This document shows positions 6,446 to 13,640 of a stretch of DNA of 15,910 nt, piece after piece. The stretch spans positions 1 to 15,910 of the forward strand of contig JAKCCC010000008.1 of assembly GCA_021838985.1 (NCBI GenBank), read 5' to 3'. Under the pieces are notes generated by a model. That model did not search any database, was not told the DNA's origin, and saw only the letters and a program-made list of their open reading frames with translations. The DNA comes from Planctomycetota bacterium. GTDB lineage: Bacteria; Planctomycetota; Phycisphaerae; WQYP01. Both the position numbers and the translations under genes were made by a program. Numbering within the stretch: the first letter of the stretch is position 1; each line of letters opens with the position of its first letter.

Positions 6446-7372
6446 GTGATCCCCACGGTAGTGTTAACCGAAGATTTAGCGGAAGAACCACTGGCCTGGC
6501 TGCGCCAGCGCGCCCAGGTGGTGGAATGTCCCTGGAAAAACGCCGGGGAACTGATCCGGAAACTTTCCTCCGCCGACGGCTTGATCGTGCGCACCTATAC
6601 CCGGGTGACCGCGGAGTTGCTCGCCGCGGCGCCGCGTCTGAAAGTTGTCGGCCGGGCCGGCGTGGGACTGGATAACATTGATCTAGCGGCGTGTGAAAAG
6701 CGGGGCATCCGCGTGGTCTCCACGCCCAACGCCAATACCCATGCCGTCTGCGAATATGTATTTAATCTGATCTTCCACCTGGTGCGGCCGGTGGTGACGA
6801 TGCCGGCGGCGTGGCCGGCGGAGGAATTTTATCGTTGCCGCAAGATCACCCGCGGCTTGGAACTTTACGGCCGCACGCTGGGCGTTCTGGGCATGGGGCG
6901 CATCGGGCGGGCGGTGGGGCGCGTGGGGAACGCCTTCGGGATGGCGGTCATCTATAATGATCTGCTTGATGTGGCAGCCCAGGTTGATTTTCCCGGCCGC
7001 AGTGTAAGCAAGGCTCAGCTGTACCGCCAGGCCGATATTCTGACCGTACACGTGGACCATCAACCTGGCAACCGGCATCTGATCAATCGGGAAGTTTTGG
7101 CCCGGCTGCGCCCCACCGCCATTCTGATCAATACGGCCCGCGGAGAAGTGGTGGATGCAGCGGCTTTGGCGGAGGCTTTGCGCCGCGGCCAGCTGGCTGG
7201 CGCCGCGCTCGACGTGCATGATCCCGAACCACCTGGGCCGGATTACCCGTTATGGGGTTTGCCGAAGATTCTGCTGGCGCCGCACTTGGCCGCGCGCACC
7301 GACGGCGCCCTGGAAGCGATGAGTTGGGTCGTGCGCGACGTGGTGGACGCGCTGCAAGCAGGTGGGCGGTGA
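6446..7372 (+). CDS. D-isomer-specific 2-hydroxyacid dehydrogenase (phosphoglycerate dehydrogenase-like)
   Basis: 308 residues from GTG 6446. NAD(P)-dependent enzymes of this family interconvert a 2-keto acid and a D-2-hydroxy acid in the cytoplasm. The N-terminal substrate domain has VVGRAGVGLDNIDL (67-80). The Rossmann motif is GMGRIG (149-154), with Asp172 at the end of the second strand (VIYNDL), which favours NAD. The catalytic set is complete: Arg232 in NTARGEVVD, Glu261 in DPEPP and His280 in APHLAART. It has no C-terminal ACT or regulatory domain, so it is not a full-length SerA; it could be a short phosphoglycerate, hydroxypyruvate or glyoxylate reductase, or act on a sugar-derived acid. 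The upstream repeats separate it from the deacetylase. It ends 8 bp from the convergent toxin remnant, with no terminator visible between. Confidence 0.9.
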   Translation: MIPTVVLTEDLAEEPLAWLRQRAQVVECPWKNAGELIRKLSSADGLIVRTYTRVTAELLAAAPRLKVVGRAGVGLDNIDLAACEKRGIRVVSTPNANTHAVCEYVFNLIFHLVRPVVTMPAAWPAEEFYRCRKITRGLELYGRTLGVLGMGRIGRAVGRVGNAFGMAVIYNDLLDVAAQVDFPGRSVSKAQLYRQADILTVHVDHQPGNRHLINREVLARLRPTAILINTARGEVVDAAALAEALRRGQLAGAALDVHDPEPPGPDYPLWGLPKILLAPHLAARTDGALEAMSWVVRDVVDALQAGGR

Positions 7373-7380
7373 CGCAGAGG

Positions 7381-7631
7381 TCAGATGCCGCGGTAGATGT
7401 CGCGGCGATTACCCGCCGCCACAATCAGCACAATCAGGCGGTTATGTTCAACCGCGTGGATCACGCGGTAATCCCCCACGCGGATGCGGTATAGCACGTC
7501 TTCCCGGCCGCGCAATTTTTGGGCGCCCGGCGGGCGCGGATCCTCAGCCAAAGCTTCGACTTTCTCCGCACTGCGGCGACGTATATATTCTGGTTGCTTC
7601 TCGAGCCAGCGTTTGAGATGCGGTAGCTCAT
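7381..7631 (-). pseudogene. RelE/ParE-superfamily toxin with frameshifted 5' end
   Basis: The minus-strand frame ending at TGA 7381-7383 carries a clear RelE-type C-terminus: EKVEALAEDPRPPG, LRGREDVLYRIRVGDYRVI, and a final strand IVLIVAAGNRRDIYRGI. The natural start, ATG 7631, overlaps the antitoxin stop as ATGA and opens with the family-like MSYRI, but that frame runs into unrelated sequence and stops at 7461. The good frame resumes about five codons later (LKRWLEKQPEYIRRRSAEK) and has no usable start nearby; the closest GTG is deep inside the antitoxin. Compared with typical members, about five residues after MSYRI are missing and the frame is shifted. It is most likely an inactivated mRNA-cleaving toxin; a sequencing error is possible but would not explain the missing residues. 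Confidence 0.7.
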
Positions 7632-7930
7632 CGCAACCCGCATTTCCTTCTGACCTCTTCCCAGGGAATGGTTGGCACACGGCCCGATCGGATGTCTCTA
7701 AGCGCGGCCTCCGCCACGGCAACGTCGTGGGCATCTTCCAACGCCTGCATGTACTGGGCATCCTCCACCGGGACCACCGCGGCGAGGCGCTTGCCATGCT
7801 GTCTGACGATGGTCCGTTCTCCCCGCGCGGCGCGCCTCATGGCGTCTCGAAGAGACGCCGCCGCAGGCACGACACCCGTGCGGCGATGAGCTTTTGATCG
7901 TGGGGGTCTAGCGCCGGCCAAAATCGTCAT
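7628..7930 (-). CDS. Type II antitoxin, Phd/YefM-like
   Basis: 100 residues. The start at ATG 7930 is supported by AGGAGAGGTGG just upstream (about 7934-7944). The region SLRDAMRRAARGERTIVRQHGKRLAAVVPVEDAQYMQALED follows the Phd/YefM pattern (alpha helix, GERxxxxxHGKxxAxxVPxED). This N-terminal part would bind operator DNA as a dimer, and the C-terminal tail (about 70-100) would wrap and neutralise the toxin. Residues 1-25 are an unusual basic leader, so a later start cannot be excluded. The stop overlaps the toxin ATG. Such antitoxins usually repress their own promoter, which would lie in the 247-bp spacer that also holds a P5 element. It appears intact although the toxin is broken. Confidence 0.75.
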   Translation of the reverse strand: MTILAGARPPRSKAHRRTGVVPAAASLRDAMRRAARGERTIVRQHGKRLAAVVPVEDAQYMQALEDAHDVAVAEAALRDIRSGRVPTIPWEEVRRKCGLR

Positions 7931-8003
7931 AAACCACCTCTCCTGGGATTATCCAGTTCTCCGGGTGGTTGGTCAACCCTGTGGAGATCGTTTCGATTCC
8001 AGA

Positions 8004-8092
8004 GGGTGTGGCAATAATTTATGGCATTGGTGGCCCCTATGCCTGGCCAGACCGGTCCCGGCGCGCCGGGACCACAAATTATTACCGCACCC
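8004..8092. repeat. 89-bp element with 21-bp inverted ends (family P5)
   Basis: The ends, GGGTGTGGCAATAATTTATG (8004 on) and CCACAAATTATTACCGCACC (8072 on), match as inverted repeats at 18 of 21 positions. Inside is a perfect 20-bp palindrome made of GGTCCCGGCG and its complement (8054-8073). The ends match those of the element at 6107-6355. It lies upstream of the antitoxin and downstream of the HD-GYP gene. Confidence 0.65.
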
Positions 8093-8164
8093 ATTGGGAA
8101 TGCGTGCGGCCGATCCGCCGGTTCTATCCTCGGTGCCGTGATGTCCTCGTGGTTTGGCCGCGGC

Positions 8165-8189
8165 AAAAAAATCCGGCTTACGAGGCCAG
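8165..8189 (-). terminator. Intrinsic terminator overlapping the HD-GYP stop codon
   Basis: On the minus strand, CTGGC (8189-8185), a 7-nt loop containing the TAA stop (8180-8178), and GCCGG (8177-8173) form a 5-bp stem, followed by seven T (8171-8165). The stem is short but the T-run is clear, and the position fits the end of the kinase/regulator operon. Confidence 0.5.
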
Positions 8190-9287
8190 CTTGGGGCAAG
8201 CCACGGCCGGCGCCGCCATGCTTAGCCCTCGAATCGGCCGCAACCAGGCGGTCTGGGTCGGCGCGGACCCTTCGGGCGCCTGCTCCCATTGCAACGATTG
8301 TTGATGGAAAGCCCATATGTCTTCTTCTCTTTGCGCGAAGGCCTCAACCAAACCGGGATTGAAATGCCGGCCGGCCTGGGCGCGTATTTCGGTGCGGGCC
8401 TCTTCGCGGCTGCGGGCTGCCTTATAAACGCGTTTGGACGTGATGGCGTCGTAGGCGTCGGCCAGAGCCATCAATTGGCCGCACCAGGGAATGGCTTCTC
8501 CCGCCAGCTTTTTCGGGTAGCCGCTGCCGTCAAATTTTTCGTGATGCGTGGCAATGATATCCCGGGCCATTTCCAGGAAACGGGCATCCGGGTAGTGGTG
8601 CAGCACGTCTTCGACGGTGGCCACCCCAATCTCCACATGGCGCTTCATCGTTTCATATTCGGGCGGGGTCAGTTTACCGGGCTTAAGCAAAATCGCATCG
8701 GGAATAGCCACCTTGCCGATGTCGTGCAGCGGGCTGGTGTCGTAAAGCAACTGGATGAAATCGGCGGTGACGGCGCTGGTTCCGTCCGCCAACTCCTCGG
8801 CCAGAATACGCACATAATTGCGCACCCGTTCCAGATGCAGGCCGGTTTCCGTGTCGCGTGATTCCGCCAGCCGGGCCAGGGCAAAGATGGTCACATCGCG
8901 CATTTCCAGCGAGAGGATACGCTGGCCGGCCTTAATCCGCGCCGCCAGCTCCGCGGGATCAAACGGTTTGGTGACAAAATCATCGGCGCCCGCCGCCAAT
9001 CCCTGGGCGATATTGGCCTGCTCGTCCCGGGCGCTTAACATGATGATGTACACATAATGGCTGAAATGGCGACTGCGGATCGCCCGACACAGCTGCAAAC
9101 CGTCCATTGGCTCCATAACCCAGTCGGTGATGACCATACGGATCGGCTCCCGCTCCAGCCGGGCCAGGGCCTCATGGCCGTTGCGGGCACTGGAAACCTT
9201 ATGGCCGGCTTTTTCCAGCGTCGTCTGGAGCATCTCCAGCGCGATAGGATCGTCATCTACGATAAGAATCTGCGGTCTTGTCAGCAT
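8178..9287 (-). CDS. Response regulator with receiver and HD-GYP (cyclic-di-GMP phosphodiesterase) domains
   Basis: 369 residues from ATG 9287, which lies 10 bp after the kinase stop; ATG 9341 would overlap the kinase by 44 bp and is less likely. The receiver domain (about 5-125) has the acidic pair in ILIVDDDP, phosphoacceptor Asp55 in VITDWVM and the conserved Lys in FVTKPFDP. The HD-GYP domain (about 130-340) has ESRDTETGLHLERV, LHDIGK (188-189 HD), HHEKFDGSGYP (248-258) and LADAYDAITSKRVYK. All metal and GYP residues are present, so hydrolysis of cyclic-di-GMP is likely. It resembles RpfG in layout. It is cotranscribed with the hybrid kinase, whose Hpt domain is the obvious phosphate donor. 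A possible terminator overlaps its stop. The last 35 residues are low-complexity and unassigned. Confidence 0.93.
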   Translation of the reverse strand: MLTRPQILIVDDDPIALEMLQTTLEKAGHKVSSARNGHEALARLEREPIRMVITDWVMEPMDGLQLCRAIRSRHFSHYVYIIMLSARDEQANIAQGLAAGADDFVTKPFDPAELAARIKAGQRILSLEMRDVTIFALARLAESRDTETGLHLERVRNYVRILAEELADGTSAVTADFIQLLYDTSPLHDIGKVAIPDAILLKPGKLTPPEYETMKRHVEIGVATVEDVLHHYPDARFLEMARDIIATHHEKFDGSGYPKKLAGEAIPWCGQLMALADAYDAITSKRVYKAARSREEARTEIRAQAGRHFNPGLVEAFAQREEDIWAFHQQSLQWEQAPEGSAPTQTAWLRPIRGLSMAAPAVACPKLAS

Positions 9288-9297
9288 GCCTGCATTC

Positions 9298-12200
9298 TCA
9301 AGTGGAAACAGCGTCGCCGGCATCGGCACGGCGTTGGTCAATCCATTCCAGGCAGCGCTGCATCTGGGTGGTCAGCTCGGCCAGGGCCGCCGCGGCCCCG
9401 GCGGGCGGCAGCGAACCCCGGCAGAGCATCTCCAGCCGCTCCGCGGCCAGGTGCAGCGGTTGGGCGAAAAGATACGCCGCGGTTCCTTTGATCTGGTGCG
9501 CGGCCCGCGCCGCCGCTTCCCAATCGCCCGCGGCGATACGGTCGGTCAAATGAGCCAGTTCTTGTCGGCCTTGTGGAAGGAATTTTTGCAGCAGTCGCTC
9601 GACCAACTGGCGATCCTGTCCGCAATAGGATAACAAGCGGCCTAAATCAATGGGTTCTTCCGACCCGGTCCGATTATCAGCTTGCGCAACCAGAAGGGCG
9701 GGCGCTGGCGATGGGGCGACGGGTTCCGCCAGCGCCGCCGGAGCTGCGGTGAGCTGCTCGGCTTGTCCCAACCCGCTCGGAAGTGGCGCGGCGCTGGCCG
9801 AAGCGGGCGCGACGGATGTCCCGGCCGGCCGAGCGCCGGCTGCGGCGGCCGTGACCAGTGTCGCCGCCGGTCCCACGGTTGCGCCGTCGTCCGCGGGGGC
9901 GGGCGACGCACGGGGTGCGATGAGCCTTTCGATTTCCTTCAGCAAAGCCGCCCGATCCAACGGTTTGATCAGGTAACCGTCCGCTCCAAGCTCATGGCAA
10001 CGGCGCTGATCCTCCGGATTGGCGTTGGCCGTCAGCATGATGATGGGAAGTTTGCCGCGCCCCCCGGCGGTGAAACACTTTCCCGCGGCTTCCCGCCGGC
10101 GAATTTCCCGGACCGTTTCGCAACCGCTCAACACCGGCATGAAATTATCCATAAGCACCAGGTCGAAAGGCTCTTTTTCCAGCGCTTGCAAACACACCTG
10201 GCCGTTGTTGACCACCTGACAGGACAGCTGCAGCCCGTGGAGCACCTCCCGCGCCACGAATTGATTGATCTCGTTGTCTTCGGCCACCAGAATCTTCAGT
10301 CCCTTCAGCTCGGGCCGGATGCGCAGCGCCGGTCGCGGAGCGGCCTCCGTTCGGCTGGCATCCCGGTGGGCGGAGCCGTCGCCGAGAATCTGCATAAGCG
10401 CGTCAAAAAGCTGGGACTGCCGGATGGGCTTATTCAACACGCTGACAATGTCATGGGCGCGCAGCAACTGGGGCGGTAATTCGGCGCCGGCCCGCGTAAG
10501 CAGCACGGCGGCGGGCTTTTTAACGTCCGTCTGCTCGCGAACACGGCGAAGCAGTTCCAAGGTATCCACCGTGCTGGACTGGTGATCGGCGAACAGAATG
10601 TCCGCCGGAGCGCCCTCCTGCCGCATCTGCCGGAGGTTTTGCAGAGCGGTTTCGATGGTATCGGCCTGGCGAACCGTAAGCCGCCAGTAGGTCAGCTGCT
10701 CGGCCAGCGCCTCCCGCACGGTGGCGCTGGGGATCACCAGAAGCACATGCAGGGCGCGTAGCGCCTCCGGCAGCGCCTCGGCATCCAGCCAGATGTTAGG
10801 CTGCCGTTGCAGCTTTACGCTAAACCAAAAACAACTGCCGCGGCCCGGCTGGCTTTCGTAGTTGATAACGCCGCCCATCATTTCCACTAATTGCTTGCAG
10901 ATCGCCAGACCCAAACCGGTCCCGCCATGGAACTTGGCGCCCCCGCCGCGCACCTGGGTAAAGGCGGTAAACAACTTGCGGCCATGCTCCGGTGGAATAC
11001 CGATACCTGTGTCGTGCACTTCAAATCGCACCACCATATCGTGTTCATGCACCAGCGCCGGCGTGACTTTCACCGCGATCTCACCGGCATCCGTGAATTT
11101 GATGGCGTTATTGATCAGGTTGATCAATACCTGCCGCAGGCGGGCCGGATCCCCGCGCACCAGCGAGGGTAAATCTGGTGCGATCCGGCAAGTCACATCC
11201 AGCCCTTTGGCGGTGGCGATGGGGGTAAGCATGAAAACGGTGTTTTCGGTCGCCACGCGCAGATCGAAATCCTGGATGTCCAGTTCCAGCCGCCCGGCTT
11301 CAATCTTGGAAAAGTCGAGAATGTCGTTGATCACGCTCAACAGCGCGTCCGCGGAGGAACGGGCAATGTGGGTGTAGTTGGTCTGCTGCCGGGTCAGCGG
11401 CGTTTCGCCGAGCAAGTCCAGCATGGCGGTGACGCCGTGCAAAGGCGTGCGGATTTCGTGACTCATGTTGGCCAGAAATTGGCCTTTGGCCCGTGTGGCT
11501 TCCTCCGCCGTGGCGCGGGCTTGAATCAAATCCCGCTGCGCGATCTGCAATTTCTCAATGGTTTCATGGCGGGCCTGGACGGTTTTATCGATCATGATCG
11601 CCGCCCCCCAGACCATGCCGCCGAGCATCACCACCGTTACGATGGCCACCAATCCCGCCGCCACGCCCGCACCGATCAGATGCATGCGGAACGCCACGAT
11701 GGCCGGCCCGATCAACGCCGGTGGAAGCAGCAGCACCGCCGGCAGAAGGCGGCGCATGATCATGCCGCCGGGCAGCGGGCTGCGCAGGTTTCTCGACAGA
11801 CCGTAGTTGGGCTCCAGGCTCAGCAACCCCGCGGTGAGCAGCAGAAATCCCAACGCGGCACTGAAAGGCATGGGCATGAATCGGCCGTGATGGCCCGACC
11901 AGTGCCCGCCGAATAAATAGTTTGTCAGTCCGAATAAATGGCTGGTCAGTCCGAAAATCACCACCAGCAACACCGTCAGGCCGAAAGCCTGCACCCAGAA
12001 CTGTCGCCGCCGGCGCCGGAGCGACAAGCCAGCCAGCAGGCCCAGTCCGGCCACGATAAAGGCCGTGGCCGTTTCCGGCGCCATGCGATTGGGGGCGAAA
12101 GGCACGTGGTTAAGCCGGGCGGCGAATAGCCAGCGATCAACATACAACGGGGCGCCGGTCAGGTAACGCCAAAGGCGGGCGGCGGCCAGGATGATCGTCA

Positions 12201-12489
12201 CGGCGGCGCCCCCGGCGATCCATGGAACCAACCGGCGGTTTCGCCGGGCGGGTTTTTGCAGAGCCAGCACCACGGCGCAGAGCAGAAATAACACCGCCAC
12301 CAGCGGATTCATGGGAACCGTGCCGGGAATAAAGCTGATCAGCGTATTATTGGCAACGGTCCAGCCGAGCAGCACCAAAACGCCAATAAGGGCTACGCCG
12401 AAGGCCCAAAGGCGCTCCCTGCGCCAGCGACTTTTCCCGGTTGGTTCGGAAACGGATTCCATGGCGGTATTCGGCTCAATATGTCGCAT
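9298..12489 (-). CDS. Hybrid sensor histidine kinase with multi-pass membrane domain, two receivers and Hpt
   Basis: 1063 residues from ATG 12489 (GTGAGGG just upstream; ATG 12462 is the alternative). Residues 30-300 contain about eight hydrophobic helices and no evident periplasmic domain, with three similar segments of the form M-x-P-x-x-A-x-x-F-L-L (near 60, 136 and 205). A coiled linker leads to the HisKA domain (FLANMSHEIRTPLHG, His344), then the ATPase domain (N-box LINLINNAIKF, DTGIG 493-497, GGTGLGL 522-528). Receiver 1 (about 579-700) keeps Asp635 and Lys687, but the N-terminal acidic pair is replaced (LLVIPSA), so it is probably inactive. Receiver 2 (731-856) is complete: AEDNE, Asp781 and Lys842. 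An Ala/Pro-rich linker (858-940) joins it to Hpt (AAHQIKGTAAYL, His998). The flow His344-Asp781-His998 to the downstream HD-GYP regulator is inferred. The signal is unknown. Confidence 0.92.
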   Translation of the reverse strand: MRHIEPNTAMESVSEPTGKSRWRRERLWAFGVALIGVLVLLGWTVANNTLISFIPGTVPMNPLVAVLFLLCAVVLALQKPARRNRRLVPWIAGGAAVTIILAAARLWRYLTGAPLYVDRWLFAARLNHVPFAPNRMAPETATAFIVAGLGLLAGLSLRRRRRQFWVQAFGLTVLLVVIFGLTSHLFGLTNYLFGGHWSGHHGRFMPMPFSAALGFLLLTAGLLSLEPNYGLSRNLRSPLPGGMIMRRLLPAVLLLPPALIGPAIVAFRMHLIGAGVAAGLVAIVTVVMLGGMVWGAAIMIDKTVQARHETIEKLQIAQRDLIQARATAEEATRAKGQFLANMSHEIRTPLHGVTAMLDLLGETPLTRQQTNYTHIARSSADALLSVINDILDFSKIEAGRLELDIQDFDLRVATENTVFMLTPIATAKGLDVTCRIAPDLPSLVRGDPARLRQVLINLINNAIKFTDAGEIAVKVTPALVHEHDMVVRFEVHDTGIGIPPEHGRKLFTAFTQVRGGGAKFHGGTGLGLAICKQLVEMMGGVINYESQPGRGSCFWFSVKLQRQPNIWLDAEALPEALRALHVLLVIPSATVREALAEQLTYWRLTVRQADTIETALQNLRQMRQEGAPADILFADHQSSTVDTLELLRRVREQTDVKKPAAVLLTRAGAELPPQLLRAHDIVSVLNKPIRQSQLFDALMQILGDGSAHRDASRTEAAPRPALRIRPELKGLKILVAEDNEINQFVAREVLHGLQLSCQVVNNGQVCLQALEKEPFDLVLMDNFMPVLSGCETVREIRRREAAGKCFTAGGRGKLPIIMLTANANPEDQRRCHELGADGYLIKPLDRAALLKEIERLIAPRASPAPADDGATVGPAATLVTAAAAGARPAGTSVAPASASAAPLPSGLGQAEQLTAAPAALAEPVAPSPAPALLVAQADNRTGSEEPIDLGRLLSYCGQDRQLVERLLQKFLPQGRQELAHLTDRIAAGDWEAAARAAHQIKGTAAYLFAQPLHLAAERLEMLCRGSLPPAGAAAALAELTTQMQRCLEWIDQRRADAGDAVST

Positions 12490-12807
12490 CCCTCACACCC
12501 GGCCACAGAGTGCGTGAGGATCACAGCGTAATCATGTGCCAAAATATATCGTGATCTATCGTATGGCTTTTACGGTGGCGTGGTTTCATCCCGGCATGCT
12601 GAATCCTCCGGAACCATACTCTGCCTATACCTATCTATCGGCTATTGTAGGCATGGTTATGAGGAATTTCTTGACAAAAGTGGAAAATGGTCTCGCCTGC
12701 CCGCCGGGGGTTGGTCCGCAAACAGGCGTAGCCCCAAGGTCGCGGCGGGCGACTAAACTGTAGCGCGGGGTCAGGTGCGGCTCGTGAACGGCTACGGAGA
12801 ATATGAA
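12490..12807. other. 318-bp spacer between mreD and the kinase
   Basis: Contains no credible gene. The half next to the kinase (about 12525-12690) is unusually AT-rich for this window and presumably holds the kinase promoter, but no well-spaced -35/-10 pair could be assigned. A P2-like palindrome GTCGC-GGCGG-GCGAC lies at 12739-12753 near the mreD end. Confidence 0.5.
12739..12753. repeat. GTCGC palindrome (family P2)
   Basis: GTCGC, GGCGG, GCGAC. Its loop differs from that of the other copies, so it is a more distant member or a chance palindrome. Confidence 0.4.
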
Positions 12808-13335
12808 TCAGACCCGTCGTAGCCTGGTCTCAAAGCCCAGCAGCGATCCTAGCAGGAATAACAGGCGGAACAATCCCGGCGCTACGAGGGCCGTGTACAG
12901 GGTGCTGCTGGCGATCAGCCCGGCTTGGGTGGCCAGGCCGATGCGCCCCCACGCCCCGCCCGCCATCGGAAATACCAGCCATTCCACCAGGCTCCGCGCG
13001 ATCATAAACAGCAATACTCCAAGGCAGGTCAGGACCGCCTGGCTGACCGGATTGGCGCGGAAAATATGTTTGCGGATGGGGATGATTCCCAGACCGATCA
13101 TGGCCAGCAGGATGGCCTGCAAGCCCAGTGGGCCGGAACTGGTCAGATCATAGACCAGCCCACACCAGAAGCACGCCAAGGGGGCCGAATCCGTTGCGGC
13201 GAACATGGCGTAAAAAATGGCGAGCAGGGGAAGATATTCGATATGAAAATAGCCGGCCGCGCTGAGTTGGCCCAGATGCGCTGCTTGCAGCGCTGTGGCC
13301 AGGTAAAGCAGAATAAAAAAAGGAATCCAACGCAT
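12808..13335 (-). CDS. mreD: Rod shape-determining protein MreD
   Basis: 175 residues, almost entirely membrane-embedded with about five hydrophobic segments. The diagnostic stretch is CGLVYDLTSSGPLGLQAILL, matching the MreD pattern G-x-x-x-D-x-x-x-x-x-x-G-x-x-A near the middle of the protein, and the length is usual. MreD is an inner-membrane part of the elongasome that works with MreB and MreC to guide lateral peptidoglycan synthesis. Here it stands alone: the divergent gene upstream is a BamD-like protein, and no mreB or mreC is in the window. The start at ATG 13335 has no ribosome binding site and comes 9 bp after a 7-bp repeat array. Confidence in the family is fairly high; it is short and hydrophobic, so other small membrane proteins remain a minor alternative. 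Confidence 0.8.
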   Translation of the reverse strand: MRWIPFFILLYLATALQAAHLGQLSAAGYFHIEYLPLLAIFYAMFAATDSAPLACFWCGLVYDLTSSGPLGLQAILLAMIGLGIIPIRKHIFRANPVSQAVLTCLGVLLFMIARSLVEWLVFPMAGGAWGRIGLATQAGLIASSTLYTALVAPGLFRLLFLLGSLLGFETRLRRV

Positions 13336-13344
13336 GGCAATAAC

Positions 13345-13372
13345 AAGTTTTCGGTTCCAGGTTTTCGGTTTT
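13345..13372. repeat. 7-bp repeat array upstream of mreD (family H7)
   Basis: Four phased heptamers: AAGTTTT, CGGTTCC, AGGTTTT, CGGTTTT. Read on the minus strand this is AAAACCG, AAAACCT, GGAACCG, AAAACTT, the same type as the arrays at 5944 and 6055. It ends 9 bp before the mreD ATG, so it would lie in the mreD leader. Confidence 0.7.
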
Positions 13373-13493
13373 CAGCAGCTTAACCCGGAACACTTTAGCC
13401 GGTAAGTGCCCCGTCGCAAAACCTGGCCGCAGCCGTGGTGTGCCCCCGCATCTGAGGTCCCCGGGGCGGCGGTTCACCGGTCGCCGCCGGCGA

Positions 13494-13507
13494 GTCGCTA
13501 CAGCGAC
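13494..13507. repeat. GTCGC palindrome (family P2)
   Basis: GTCGC, TACA, GCGAC, followed by CTGAAG. It is the reverse-orientation counterpart of the copy at 5788-5801, with one difference in an 18-bp match. Confidence 0.65.
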
Positions 13508-13626
13508 CTGAAGTCAGGGGGCTTCCGATGAGGGCTTTTCAATCGAACCCCTGCGATCTAAGATCCGCCACGGTGGACTGAGAATCGAAAGCCACCCAGA
13601 GGCTGGCTGCGGCGGGCGGGCGGCTT

Positions 13627-13632
13627 TATACT
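13627..13632 (+). promoter_or_regulatory. Possible -10 box for the bamD-like gene
   Basis: TATACT lies 9 bp before ATG 13641, in otherwise GC-rich DNA. No matching -35 is visible. If used, the transcript would begin at or next to the ATG (leaderless), which fits the absence of a ribosome binding site. Confidence 0.25.
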
Positions 13633-13640
13633 TCCATGCC

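Larger units (their letters stand above)
13336..13640. other. 305-bp divergent spacer between mreD and the bamD-like gene
   Basis: Holds the H7 array, a P2 palindrome at 13494-13507 and GC-rich inverted sequence around 13465-13495. No gene is seen. It must carry promoters for both flanking genes unless the repeats provide them. Confidence 0.5.

Noticed and set aside
7969..8362. Open frames of about 110 residues on both strands between the antitoxin and the HD-GYP gene
   Set aside because: They run through the P5 element and the reverse side of the HD-GYP coding end, and show no family motif.
12518..12545. Sigma-54-like promoter (TTGGCAC...ACGC) upstream of the kinase on the minus strand
   Set aside because: The GG-to-GC spacing is 11 nt instead of the required 10, and the -12 part is poor.
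12586..12609. A three-codon minus-strand frame (ATG CCG GGA TGA) with GGAGG 7 nt upstream, in the kinase leader
   Set aside because: Spacing is ideal, but a match this short is expected by chance, and no attenuator structure accompanies it.
12671..12700. TTGACA on the plus strand as a -35 box
   Set aside because: No -10 box follows at 16-18 bp and no plus-strand gene lies downstream.
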